Positions 10,301-18,497 of a stretch of DNA of 64,000 bases are shown here, one piece after another (within the stretch, counting starts at the first letter, position 1; each line of letters begins with the position of its first letter). Made by a program: the position numbers and the translations under genes. The notes below the pieces were generated by a model. That model did no database searches, had not been told where the DNA came from, and was given only the letters and a program-made list of their open reading frames with translations. The stretch comes from Mycolicibacterium sp. CBMA 226 (GTDB lineage: Bacteria > Actinomycetota > Actinomycetes > Mycobacteriales > Mycobacteriaceae), in the NCBI RefSeq assembly GCF_009729075.1, contig NZ_VTGY01000013.1:496001-560000 (forward strand). Direction: 5' to 3'.

Positions 10301-10947
10301 ACATCGATGCGCCGATGCCGGTTCACGGCGACGGTCACGGGAACATCGGGGACGGTGGCGGCAGTGTGCACCAGTCGTTCACGCGCCGAGGCGGTCAGCG
10401 GGTCGGTGACTCCATCGCCGGCGGCCGGCACCGGGACGAGTCTGGTGCAGAGCGGACGCTCGCCGATTCCGACCCGGATATCCGTGAAATCGTCGTCGTC
10501 CCATCGGCGTTGCCACATCCGGTCGGTGCCGGCGAAGGTCCACAGCGAGTCGGGCGGCGGGTGGTTCTGATGCAGCCGGCAATGTTGCTCGGCGGCGGTC
10601 CGACCCGCGCACGCACCGACCGCATCGAGATAGACCAGGTATTCGCGACGATCGGCGTCGATCTCCCCCGCCCGTCGCGCACCGCGCGACCCGAGAACGG
10701 TGCTGCCGACCATCGACAACACCATCATCGCCGGAAACAGCAGGAACATCGGATTCCGGCCCGTCCCAGAACCGGAACGGAAGTAGAACACCATCATCCC
10801 GGCCATCGCCAACAGCATCAGCACGGGTGCGATGCGAGTGACGACATTGCCCGACGACAGCCGCGGCACCTGTGGCGGCGTGCGTACCTCGATGTCTCCG
10901 GCAGCCGGTTGGACTGCCGGAGATCGTGCGACTCTGGTGAATTCCAT
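7369..10947 (-). CDS. eccC4: ESX-4 secretion ATPase EccC4
   Basis: This 1192-residue protein is the motor of the type VII secretion system. Two transmembrane helices lie near residues 38-56 and 66-86. Three FtsK/SpoIIIE-type ATPase domains follow, with Walker A motifs GATGSGKS (414-421), GGPRSGKS (735-742) and GDTACGKT (991-998) and a Walker B LILVDFKGG after the first. EccC4 is a single chain, as in M. tuberculosis ESX-4. The start at 10947 lies only about 11 bases downstream of an ECF -10 element, so the transcript may be nearly leaderless. It is divergent from eccD4. Confidence 0.95.
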   Translation of the reverse strand: MEFTRVARSPAVQPAAGDIEVRTPPQVPRLSSGNVVTRIAPVLMLLAMAGMMVFYFRSGSGTGRNPMFLLFPAMMVLSMVGSTVLGSRGARRAGEIDADRREYLVYLDAVGACAGRTAAEQHCRLHQNHPPPDSLWTFAGTDRMWQRRWDDDDFTDIRVGIGERPLCTRLVPVPAAGDGVTDPLTASARERLVHTAATVPDVPVTVAVNRHRRIDVGGDDARGLARAMVCQLAVWHGPDQLKIAAVTGSAEWDWLKWLPHHYRSGAIGGPPLRFAALEAVSAFAGCHLVVLVDAPTNAAFADTEAVTLLVVGETGSVSTLPPCSVTDVLTAEQAETCARRLARYRLADSADIARRQHDWTALVGADGTGARWPSRPARHRLRVPIGTDATGATVDLDLKEPAEHGMGPHGLCIGATGSGKSEFLRTLTLRLISTHSPDELNLILVDFKGGATFLGFEKANHVAAVITNLAQEAHLVARMYDALAGELTRRQGLLRAAGNLSGIGDYRRARAAGADLAPLPALFIVVDEFSELLSQHPDFAELFVAVGRLGRSLGIHLLLASQRLDEGRLRGLDTHLSYRVCLKTFSAAESRAVIGVTDAHELPGTPGAGFLRTADGKLVRFHTEFVSRPAPQSHHDDPVPRLFTTAVPPANPDPPAGPTLMDTTLRRLAGLGTKAHPVWLPPLTGSPALSELLATDLEPRLLRVPIGLVDNPFQQRRDPLVVDLDGSGGHVAIVGGPRSGKSTALQTLLLGLTATASTRRLSIYGLDLGDGALTALRRHPQVGTVAGRNEPELLRRIVSQLFALCRRRQDFRQQDGPEAAFPDNYGEVVLAIDGWAVLRREFDVLEDTVTAMVAQGLSVGVHVVLTANRWAELRPILKDHIGTRVELRLGDPTESEMDRRRAQLLTTCPGRGLSKDGKEFVVAQPQLDPIVRHPSDPAPVIELLPEQVDYAELVATAATERPPRYVIGVSEEDLAPFALDLGADPYVILLGDTACGKTSALRTLCRAITEQTDSAQAQLLIVDFRRSLLGVVEAPHLCGYAMSTVTTAAELTTALSLLTARLPGPGVTQQQLRERSWWSGPEIHLIVDDYDLVAGAAGNPLSPLLDLLPHASDIGLHVVVARRSGGAARAMFDPLLSRMRDLGATGIVMSTGPEEGPLLGVARPMTLPPGRAVVVRRGQSDQLVQIGWTEPP

Positions 10948-10957
10948 CGAACTATCA

Positions 10958-10983
10958 GACGCGGCGCGACGCCGTTCGGTTCC
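10958..10983 (-). promoter_or_regulatory. SigM-type ECF promoter of eccC4
   Basis: On the minus strand GGAAC (10979-10983) and CGTC (10958-10961) are 17 bases apart. The first 11 bases, GGAACCGAACG, are identical to the esxU promoter, and both -10 elements continue with T-N-AT. The -10 ends 10 bases before the eccC4 ATG, so the leader would be only a few bases. Confidence 0.75.
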
Positions 10984-11054
10984 ATCAATTTTCGTGTCGG
11001 GTAGGGACCCGATGCACGGTTACCGTGGGATCGGGTAGTCGATCCGGGGGTGCG

Positions 11055-12323
11055 ATGTCCGAAGCAGTGTGTCGGCTTTCAGTACGGACCGACGGCGAAC
11101 ATATCGGCGAGATCACCGATCTCGTGCTGCCGGCCGGTGCCGCGGTCGACGCGCTGCTTCCGGACATCGTGGCGCTGGTTCATCCGCACCCGCCGGAGGG
11201 GGTCAGCTGGCGGTTGGGCCGGGCTACCGGCGGTCCGATCGACGGGTCATTGTCGTTGCGGCAAAACGGTGTTCACGATGGCGACGTCCTGCACCTGCAG
11301 CGCGACACCGTCCCGGAGCTCGGCACATTGCGTGTGCACACCGCGGCGATGGCCGCCGATGCGGCGCCTCCTGATGCCCGCGGTCATCTGGTCGCGCCCG
11401 CTCTCCGCCTGTGGGCGGTGACGGTCGCCGCCGTCATGCTGCTCTCGTCCGCCGTGCGCGGCGACCAGCCCGTGGCCGCCGCCATCAGTTGTGGTGGCAT
11501 GCTGGCCGCACTGACGGCGTCGTGGCGGTCCGGCCGCGCGGAATGGCCTGCCGCCGCCGTGATACTCGCCTTCGCGGCCGGATTCGCGGCCGTACCGGGT
11601 GGACCGGCCGCACCGAACGCCCTCCTCGGATCAGCCGCGGCATTTGCGGTCGCCCTCGTTCTCCTGCGTGTCGGCGCGTATCGCGTATCCGTCACGGCTG
11701 CAGCATTTTCGGCTCCGATGATCGTGGCGACGACGGTCGCGAGCAGCTGGTCGCTACCGTTGACCAGCAGCGGCGTGATCATCGCCGCGGTTGCATTGGC
11801 GGTGCTGTCGGCTGCGCCGCGGTGCGCCGTCACCGTCGCTGGGCTCACGCCGCATTCGGCCACGGTCGCCGACGGTGACGCTCGGCGGATCGATGCGGCA
11901 CATCGAGTGCTCACGGCGATGGTCATGGGTGCGGCTGCTGCCGCGGCGGCCGGCGCCGTCGTGGTGGCGATCGCCGCCGTTCAGCAATCCGGCGTTCCGA
12001 CGTTGGTGTTCAGCTGGGTGGTGGCGGCGGCGATGGCGCTACGGGCACCGTCGTATCAGGCACCGGTACGGCGGTGGGCGGTCCTGACCGCTGGAATGGT
12101 CTGCATCACCGCAGCTTTGGCTGTCACCGCCATGGTGTTTCCGGCTGGGATGGACTGGCTCGGCGCCGGCGTCATCGCGACGGTTCTGGGTATCCGGCGG
12201 ATCGGTCCGGTCAGCGCCCCGGTGGTGCAGCGTCTGGTGTACCTCGAATACGCGGCGTTGGTCGCTGTCCCACCGTGCGCGCTCTGGGCCACTGACGTCT
12301 TCCGACTGGTGCGCGGCGGATGA
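11055..12323 (+). CDS. eccD4: ESX-4 membrane channel component EccD4
   Basis: This 422-residue protein has an N-terminal ubiquitin-like domain (about residues 1-95, VCRLSVRTDGEHIGEITDLV) followed by about 11 closely spaced transmembrane helices, the EccD architecture. The ATG at 11055 follows GGGGG by four bases; a GTG 30 bases earlier lacks a binding site. It is divergent from eccC4 and overlaps mycP4 by ATGA. In ESX systems EccD forms the hydrophobic cavity of the inner-membrane complex. As usual for ESX-4, no eccE gene is present. Confidence 0.93.
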   Translation: MSEAVCRLSVRTDGEHIGEITDLVLPAGAAVDALLPDIVALVHPHPPEGVSWRLGRATGGPIDGSLSLRQNGVHDGDVLHLQRDTVPELGTLRVHTAAMAADAAPPDARGHLVAPALRLWAVTVAAVMLLSSAVRGDQPVAAAISCGGMLAALTASWRSGRAEWPAAAVILAFAAGFAAVPGGPAAPNALLGSAAAFAVALVLLRVGAYRVSVTAAAFSAPMIVATTVASSWSLPLTSSGVIIAAVALAVLSAAPRCAVTVAGLTPHSATVADGDARRIDAAHRVLTAMVMGAAAAAAAGAVVVAIAAVQQSGVPTLVFSWVVAAAMALRAPSYQAPVRRWAVLTAGMVCITAALAVTAMVFPAGMDWLGAGVIATVLGIRRIGPVSAPVVQRLVYLEYAALVAVPPCALWATDVFRLVRGG

Positions 12324-13627
12324 CCGATTTACGTTGGGTCGCTGCCACCCTGACGATCGCGTTGACGTCGGCCGCTCCGTGCGCGAATGCCGTCGCGCCG
12401 AAGCCCGTTGATCACGCGCAACTTCCCGGACCCTCCGCCCCGGCGCCACCTGGCAGGACCGAACAGTCAGACCGGTGTGTGACGGCGAAGGCCGCCGACA
12501 ACCGTCCCGCGCACCAAGTCGACATGCTCAATCTGGCTGCGGTGTGGCCGCTTTCCCGCGGCAGCGGACAGACGGTTGCGGTGATCGACACCGGCGTGGC
12601 CAGGCACCGATTGTTGCCGCATCTGGTCGCGGGCGGTGACTATGTCTCGTCGGGCGACGGTACGCAGGACTGCGACGGCCACGGCACGGCGATCGCCGGC
12701 ATCGTCGGCGCCACCACGTCCGCCACCGAACCCGGCACCTTCCGTGGCGTGGCGCCCGATGCCACCATCATGGCGATTCGCCAGTCCAGCAACAAGTTCC
12801 GGTTGACCGACGATCACGACATCTCCGGTGTCGGCGACGTCGAAACCCTGGCCCGCGCGGTCCGCTCGGCTGCCGACGCGGGCGCCACCGTCATCAACAT
12901 CTCGTCAGTTGCCTGCATGGCCGCCGCCGACCCACTCGATGACCGGTCGCTGGGTGCCGCACTGGCTTATGCCGTCGACGTCCGCAATGTCGTGGTGGTA
13001 GCAGCGGCCGGCAACGCCAGTGGTGAATGTGCACAACAGAACCCACTGTTCGACCCCAAACGTCCGGGCACACCGGACTGGGACGTGGTGCATACCGTGG
13101 TCAGCCCCGGCTGGTACGACGACTACGTGCTCACAGTCGGTTCCGTCGGCCCGACTGGGGCACCGTCACAATTCAGCCTGGCCGGACCATGGGTCGACGT
13201 CGCCGCGCCCGGCGAAGAAGTGGTGTCGTTGAGCGCGCAGGGTGACGGTCTGGTCGACAGCCGGCCGGACACCCGCCCGCTGTCGGGCACCAGCTATGCC
13301 GCACCCGTCGTCAGTGGCGTTGTCGCACTGGTGCGTTCGCGGCTGCCGCAACTGTCGGCCCGCCAGGTGATGGCCCGCATCGAAGACACCGCGCGCCATC
13401 CGGCCGACGGCTGGAACGCCCAGGTGGGACGAGGCGTGATCGACCCACTCGCCGCGGTCAGTGGCGGCGTCCAGACACCTAACCCGGCGCGGGTGGCTGC
13501 CACACCGGCAGCGCCCGTGCCCGGTCCTCATGATCGACCATCCCGGCGCATCGCGTTCCTCGGCACCGCCCTCTGCATCGCGGTGGCTGCCGTCGCCGCC
13601 ACCGGGCGTCGCCGGTCACGGCGGTAG
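12320..13627 (+). CDS. mycP4: ESX-4 mycosin protease MycP4
   Basis: This 435-residue subtilisin-family protease has the catalytic triad D90 (AVIDTG), H121 (DCDGHGTAIAG) and S325 (SGTSYAAPVVSG). It has an N-terminal signal sequence cleaved near CANA-VAP and a C-terminal membrane anchor (IAFLGTALCIAVAAVAA) ending in a basic tail, the mycosin layout. It is membrane-bound on the outer face and required for ESX complex stability in other systems. Its start overlaps eccD4 by ATGA. Its 3' end overlaps the converging carboxylate-amine ligase gene by 12 bases. Confidence 0.95.
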   Translation: MTDLRWVAATLTIALTSAAPCANAVAPKPVDHAQLPGPSAPAPPGRTEQSDRCVTAKAADNRPAHQVDMLNLAAVWPLSRGSGQTVAVIDTGVARHRLLPHLVAGGDYVSSGDGTQDCDGHGTAIAGIVGATTSATEPGTFRGVAPDATIMAIRQSSNKFRLTDDHDISGVGDVETLARAVRSAADAGATVINISSVACMAAADPLDDRSLGAALAYAVDVRNVVVVAAAGNASGECAQQNPLFDPKRPGTPDWDVVHTVVSPGWYDDYVLTVGSVGPTGAPSQFSLAGPWVDVAAPGEEVVSLSAQGDGLVDSRPDTRPLSGTSYAAPVVSGVVALVRSRLPQLSARQVMARIEDTARHPADGWNAQVGRGVIDPLAAVSGGVQTPNPARVAATPAAPVPGPHDRPSRRIAFLGTALCIAVAAVAATGRRRSRR

Positions 13628-14728
13628 CGGATCGAACGTCGTTGTCGCGGAAGCCAATTCGGAGACGACGTCGGCGACCTCCGCGCGGCGTCGCCAGGCC
13701 CGGCGTTGCCGCATGGCCCCGTTGCCCTGCTCAGCGAAGCGGGCCAACTCGTCGCGCGCCATGTCATAGTCACCCAGCGCGTCGAGCGCCGGACGGAGGC
13801 GGTCGATGAGGCCGGCCAGCAGAACCCGGGTCGGCGCGACCGACCAGCCGTCCGCCAGATCGATTGCCTCACCGTCGAGACCGTCGTGCGCCGCCTTCCA
13901 GTGCGCGGCGCGCAACGTCCAATCAGCCAGGTGTGGCACCGGATCCCCACGTTCGCGTGCGTCCAGCGCCATCATCACGGCGGCGCGGATGAGGGTGGCC
14001 AGCAGTACCGTCTCGGCCACCGTCGCGGGCACGTCGGCCACCCGCACCTCGACGGTCGGAAAGTGCGCCGACGGGCGCACATCCCAATAGAGCATGCCGT
14101 CATCGAGCACCGCGCCGGCCCGCGACAGGGTGTTGGTGACGGCGTCGTAGTGCTCGACCGACTCGAAGTACGGCGGCGGTCCGGCACTCGGCCAGCGGGT
14201 CCACAACACACCCCGGAAGCTGGCGTACCCGCTGTCGGTACTTCGGTAGATGGCGGAGTTCGCGCTGAGCGCGAGTAACAGGTGCAGGATCGGCCGCAGC
14301 CGGTTACCGACGTCGACCGCCGCGGCGCGGTCGGGCACTTCGACGTGCACGTGGCACCCACATATGCCCTGTTCGTGCGCGAGCATGCCGAACCGATCGG
14401 CGATGCGGCCATAACGCGCTGTCGTGGTCACCGGAAAGGCGTGCGGCACCGTTGGCGGTAGTGCGACAGCCAACAGCCGCGCCCGCTCGGCCTCCGCCGA
14501 CTCGGTGGCGATGCGACGCAGCCGGGTCAGTTCAGCACGCAGATCACCACTGCTGCTCATCACGGGGGTCGTGGTCTCGACCTGGCAGCGCGTCAACTCG
14601 AGCTGCAAGTCGACGCCACGTGCGGCCGCATACTCAGCGACCGCCTGATTGCGCGGCGCGGGCTCACCGTCACGGTGGTCGACGAGGAGAAATTCCTCCT
14701 CCACCCCAAAAGTCGGAAGGTCTGTCAT
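13616..14728 (-). CDS. YbdK-type carboxylate-amine ligase (glutamate-cysteine ligase family 2)
   Basis: This 370-residue protein opens with FGVEEEFLLVD, the signature of the GCS2/YbdK family of ATP-dependent carboxylate-amine ligases; CHVHVEVPD and FPTVEVRVADVP also fit. The substrate is unknown, because YbdK homologues show only weak gamma-glutamylcysteine synthase activity. The homology-supported start is the ATG at 14728. However, an in-frame ATG at 14776 overlaps the eccB4 stop as ATGA, which would couple the two genes. The gene sits inside the ESX-4 locus, where M. tuberculosis has mycP4 and eccB4 adjacent, and its end overlaps mycP4 on the other strand. Confidence 0.85.
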   Translation of the reverse strand: MTDLPTFGVEEEFLLVDHRDGEPAPRNQAVAEYAAARGVDLQLELTRCQVETTTPVMSSSGDLRAELTRLRRIATESAEAERARLLAVALPPTVPHAFPVTTTARYGRIADRFGMLAHEQGICGCHVHVEVPDRAAAVDVGNRLRPILHLLLALSANSAIYRSTDSGYASFRGVLWTRWPSAGPPPYFESVEHYDAVTNTLSRAGAVLDDGMLYWDVRPSAHFPTVEVRVADVPATVAETVLLATLIRAAVMMALDARERGDPVPHLADWTLRAAHWKAAHDGLDGEAIDLADGWSVAPTRVLLAGLIDRLRPALDALGDYDMARDELARFAEQGNGAMRQRRAWRRRAEVADVVSELASATTTFDPLPP

Positions 14729-14772
14729 GGGCTCTGGGATGCCCCGAGCCGAGCAGAGCAAACCCTGGGCCA

Positions 14773-16122
14773 TCACGGACCGAGACCGTCACGCAATACC
14801 TCCGCCGCCGCCACGCTCAATTCCGGCCCTCCGGGCAGCCGGGCCAGTAACGGCCAGGGCGCGGGTAGCGGCTCGCCCTCCACACCAAGATATTTCGCGG
14901 TCTCGACGTCGCGGATGCCGTACCGGACGCCGCTGTCCGCCACCAGATACAGCGGCCCGGTCACCGAGCCGCCGGCAACCCCAGTGGCGTGTACGTATGC
15001 GTACCGCCCGGGCGGTATCGCCACCGCATCGATGTTCGGACCGTCACCGTCGTCTTGCGCCAGCGCCACTGCCCGCTCCCCCGGTTTGCGCTGCAGGACA
15101 ACGGTATCCGGGCTGCCGGCATCCCACCGCCAGTGCGCGCACACCGGAACATCGCTCGGCACGGGTGGCCGCGCCTGGTCCGGGAAGGTCGACACCGCAA
15201 GCTCGTGGACCGCGGGGATCGCGGCGATGGCGGCGGGCGGCACGGCGCGCAGGTCACCGTCAGCCACGCCGTGGGTGAACCGGATGACGTCGGCCGCTAC
15301 GTCGCCGACGCGCTGCAGGCCGCTGCCGAGGACCACGTGGTGTTCCGGAGCGTCCGCGCGGCTCACCCGCAGAACCTGCCCGACGACGAAGCCGCCCGGC
15401 CCCTTCGCGCCAAGGCCCGGGATCGCCGGTGCCGTGATCGCCGGCAGTTCGGGCAACAGGTCGAGAAGCGACCGCGACACGTGCCGCGGCGTGACGCCGT
15501 CGAGCCGCAGCGCCCGAACGACCGCGAGGTCACGCAGATCGACCGCAGCCCGCTTGCCGTCGTACAGGAGATAGGCGCCGGCCAGCTGCTCGCCCGCTGC
15601 CGTCGCGAGGATCGGCCGTGCCCCATCAGAGCCACCCGGGTTCTCGCCGGCCAGCAGAACCGTCCGTCCACTATCACAGACCTGCCACGACGCCGCCGCG
15701 AGCGGGTGGCCCAATTCGGCTGGGGCACCCGGGATTCCGACGAGTGGACCGCGCGGTGCGCCCGCGATCGCGGCGGCGTCGACCGCCACCGGGTTGACCG
15801 CGGACTTGGCGACGAGCCGGGCCGACGCGAGATTCAGCGCGGGATGCCACGTCGAGCCGATTCGCACGTACAGCGCGCCGGTGTCCCGGACCATGACGAT
15901 CGGCGCGTCTCCCGGTCCGCCGGCCGGTGCCGCGATCGCGATGACGGCGCACACCGCCACCGCCAGCAGCCCGGCGAGCCATCCCGACGCGTACGAAATC
16001 GATTGCGCGCGAATCGGTTCATCGACCATCGCGGCGTCACCACGCACCAACGCGTGGATCAACCGACGCGTCTGAAAACGCCGGCCACTGGCCTCCAGTT
16101 GCGCACCCTGCCCGCGAGCCAT
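14773..16122 (-). CDS. eccB4: ESX-4 membrane component EccB4
   Basis: This 449-residue EccB protein has a short cytoplasmic N-terminus (RRFQTRRLIHALVRGDAAM), one transmembrane helix near 44-66 and a large extracytoplasmic domain with two cysteines (CDSG and CAHW contexts) that could form the disulfide known in EccB. I chose the ATG at 16122 because GGGGG sits 6 bases upstream; another ATG is two codons earlier. It completes the ESX-4 set. It is transcribed with the ligase gene, away from eccD4-mycP4. No GGAAC-type promoter is visible upstream. Confidence 0.93.
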   Translation of the reverse strand: MARGQGAQLEASGRRFQTRRLIHALVRGDAAMVDEPIRAQSISYASGWLAGLLAVAVCAVIAIAAPAGGPGDAPIVMVRDTGALYVRIGSTWHPALNLASARLVAKSAVNPVAVDAAAIAGAPRGPLVGIPGAPAELGHPLAAASWQVCDSGRTVLLAGENPGGSDGARPILATAAGEQLAGAYLLYDGKRAAVDLRDLAVVRALRLDGVTPRHVSRSLLDLLPELPAITAPAIPGLGAKGPGGFVVGQVLRVSRADAPEHHVVLGSGLQRVGDVAADVIRFTHGVADGDLRAVPPAAIAAIPAVHELAVSTFPDQARPPVPSDVPVCAHWRWDAGSPDTVVLQRKPGERAVALAQDDGDGPNIDAVAIPPGRYAYVHATGVAGGSVTGPLYLVADSGVRYGIRDVETAKYLGVEGEPLPAPWPLLARLPGGPELSVAAAEVLRDGLGP

Positions 16123-16184
16123 GTCCATCCCCCGGCTAGCAGCCTAACCGCGGACAGCCGCACGCCCCGACACCAATTCTCCCG

Positions 16185-16237
16185 GGGATTTGTGCACGAT
16201 TTTCCGCGCCGACCGCGGAAAATCGTGCACAAATCCC
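16185..16237 (-). terminator. Long palindromic hairpin after glpK, GTGCAC-core repeat copy 1
   Basis: A perfect 24-base-pair stem (16185-16208 with 16214-16237) closes a 5-base loop; the right arm touches the glpK stop codon. A related copy lies at 37833-37885. It probably acts as the glpK terminator, but its length and recurrence suggest a dispersed palindromic element. Confidence 0.75.
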
Positions 16238-17793
16238 TAGGAGACGTCGACCCAGTCCAAGGTGCGGCCGACGGCCTTCTGCCAGCCGGTGTACCCGGCC
16301 GCGCGCTGTCCGTCGTCCCACGACGGCGCCCAGCGCTTGTGCTCCTGCCAGTTGGCGCGCAGCTCATCGGGATTCGACCAGAACCCGACCCCGAGGCCGG
16401 CGGCGTAGGCCGCTCCGAGCGCAGTCGTCTCGGCGACAACGGGTTTCACCACTTCCACACCCAGTACGTCGGCCTGGATCTGCATGCACAGCTCGTTGGC
16501 GGTGATGCCGCCGTCAACCTTGAGCACCTCGAGGTGCACGCCGGAGTCCGCGGCCATGGCGTCGACGACGTCGCGGCTCTGGTAGCAGATCGCCTCCAGC
16601 GTGGCCCGGGCGATATGGGCATTGGTGTTGAACCGGGACAGCCCGACGATGGCCCCGCGCGCGTCCGAACGCCAGTACGGCGCAAAGAGTCCCGAGAACG
16701 CCGGCACGAAGTAGACGCCGCCGTTGTCCTCGACCTGGCGGGCCAGCGTCTCGCTGTCGGAGGCGCCGGCGATGATGCCCAACTGGTCACGCAGCCACTG
16801 CACGGCCGATCCGGTGACCGCGATCGAACCCTCCAGTGCGTAAACGGGTTTCGCGTCGCCGAACCGGTAGCACACCGTCGTCAGCAGGCCGTGCTCCGAG
16901 CGCACGATCTTCTCGCCGGTGTTGAGCAGCAGGAAATTGCCGGTGCCGTAGGTGTTCTTGGCCTCCCCCGCCGACAGACACACCTGCCCGACCATCGCGG
17001 CCTGCTGGTCGCCGAGGATGCCGGTGACCGGTACCGGCGCGCCCAGCGGGCCGTCGGCCGCGGTCAGGCCATAGGGCTCTGACACCGACGACGACGCGAT
17101 GGTCGGCAGCATCTGGCGCGGAATCCCGAAGAACGACAACAGTTCGTCGTCCCAGTCGAGGGTTTCCAGGTTCATCAGCATCGTGCGGCTGGCGTTGGTG
17201 ACATCGGTGACGTGCACGCCACCGCGGGTGCCGCCGGTGAGGTTCCACAGCACCCACGTGTCGCACGTGCCGAAGATCGCGTCACCGCGTTCGGCGGCTT
17301 CCCGCACACCCTCGACGTTCTCGAGGATCCACTGGATCTTGCCGCCAGAGAAGTAGGTCGCCGGCGGCAGACCGGCCTTGCGGCGGATGACGTCGCCGTG
17401 GCCCTCGCGTTCCAGAGCCGAGGCGATGCGGTCTGTGCGGGTGTCTTGCCACACGATCGCGTTGTAGTACGGACGGCCGGTGCGCTTGTTCCACACCATA
17501 GTCGTCTCGCGCTGGTTGGTGATGCCGAGCGCGACCAGATCAGATGCCGACAACCTCGTGTTGTTAAGCGCGGACTGCAGCACCGAGCCGGTGCGCTCCC
17601 AGATTTCGACGGGGTTGTGCTCGACCCAGCCGGCGCGCGGCAGGATCTGCTCGTGTTCGAGCTGGTGGCGTCCGACCTCACGACCTGAGTGGTCGAAGAT
17701 CATCGCCCGGGTGCTGGTGGTGCCCTGGTCGATGGCCGCTACGAATTCGGCCAATGGCCCGTCCTTCCGCTCGAACACTGTGGTGTCGGACAT
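16237..17793 (-). CDS. glpK: Glycerol kinase
   Basis: This 518-residue FGGY-family kinase carries the N-terminal signature [19 protein letters not shown], followed by [36 protein letters not shown] and [10 protein letters not shown], all typical of glycerol kinase. It phosphorylates glycerol to glycerol-3-phosphate in the cytoplasm. I chose the ATG at 17793 ([12 protein letters not shown]), since the upstream open frame shows no homology. There is no strong ribosome binding site. It stands alone here: no glpF or glpD is adjacent. Confidence 0.93.
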   Translation of the reverse strand: MSDTTVFERKDGPLAEFVAAIDQGTTSTRAMIFDHSGREVGRHQLEHEQILPRAGWVEHNPVEIWERTGSVLQSALNNTRLSASDLVALGITNQRETTMVWNKRTGRPYYNAIVWQDTRTDRIASALEREGHGDVIRRKAGLPPATYFSGGKIQWILENVEGVREAAERGDAIFGTCDTWVLWNLTGGTRGGVHVTDVTNASRTMLMNLETLDWDDELLSFFGIPRQMLPTIASSSVSEPYGLTAADGPLGAPVPVTGILGDQQAAMVGQVCLSAGEAKNTYGTGNFLLLNTGEKIVRSEHGLLTTVCYRFGDAKPVYALEGSIAVTGSAVQWLRDQLGIIAGASDSETLARQVEDNGGVYFVPAFSGLFAPYWRSDARGAIVGLSRFNTNAHIARATLEAICYQSRDVVDAMAADSGVHLEVLKVDGGITANELCMQIQADVLGVEVVKPVVAETTALGAAYAAGLGVGFWSNPDELRANWQEHKRWAPSWDDGQRAAGYTGWQKAVGRTLDWVDVS

Positions 17794-17867
17794 CACGGTA
17801 GGAGACGCACGCCGGTCACGCGATGCATTGCGGTAACCGGGGCCCGGGCGCGTCGGATGACCGGGCG

Positions 17868-18422
17868 TCAGTGCTCGCGCGCGCGGCGTTCGCGATAGGC
17901 CGCGACGTGCTGCCGGTTCCCGCAGTTGCCGGTGTCGCAGAAGATGCGGGACCGGTTGCGGGACAGGTCGATCAGGACCGCGGTGCAGTCCGATGCTGCG
18001 CACGTCTTGAGCCGGCGCAGTTCCCCCGCCCGGATCAGGTCGGCGAGGGCCATCGCCATTTCTGCGCCCATGCGCTGAACCAGCGGGTCCTTATCGGCCG
18101 CCAGATGCAGATGCCATTCCGGGTTCTCCGGATGCCGAGTCAGCCAGGGCATGGCGCGGTTGTCGATGAGCAGGGCGTTGACCTGGCCGACCACCGCCTC
18201 CTCATCCTCCACATCCGCCCACAGCTCGCCGAGACGCGCGCGCAGGCCGTGCACCGCGGCCAGCTCGGCGGCGTCGCGGTCGCGCCGGCCGGTCCACCCG
18301 AACTCGTTCAAATACCCGTCGAGGGACTCCAGATCGGCCAGCTGCTCCCCGTCGACGCGGTCGCTGTTGATCAACACACACGCCGCGCGCAGCGTGAGCT
18401 CCGTGTCATGACTGAAATTCAT
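17868..18422 (-). CDS. CGNR zinc-finger / ABATE-domain putative regulator
   Basis: This 184-residue protein ends in the CGNR zinc finger: a CAASDC pair, then [21 protein letters not shown]. The four cysteines could bind zinc. The N-terminal 120 residues resemble the ABATE stress-response domain found with this finger. Such proteins are thought to be transcriptional regulators. The start at 18422 (MNFSHDTEL) is the most likely. The gene is divergent from the EamA transporter across a 75-base shared promoter region, which suggests it controls that exporter. Confidence 0.8.
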   Translation of the reverse strand: MNFSHDTELTLRAACVLINSDRVDGEQLADLESLDGYLNEFGWTGRRDRDAAELAAVHGLRARLGELWADVEDEEAVVGQVNALLIDNRAMPWLTRHPENPEWHLHLAADKDPLVQRMGAEMAMALADLIRAGELRRLKTCAASDCTAVLIDLSRNRSRIFCDTGNCGNRQHVAAYRERRAREH

Positions 18423-18497
18423 TTGACTCGTTACACCCGCCCTCCGTAGCGTCATGACCAATCCCGACTTCACTCATTACATCATCGGAGGTGGCCC

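Noticed and set aside
17797..17803. GGTAGGA before glpK resembling the shared ECF -10 element
   Set aside because: No TGTCC partner at 20 bases and no conserved upstream block.
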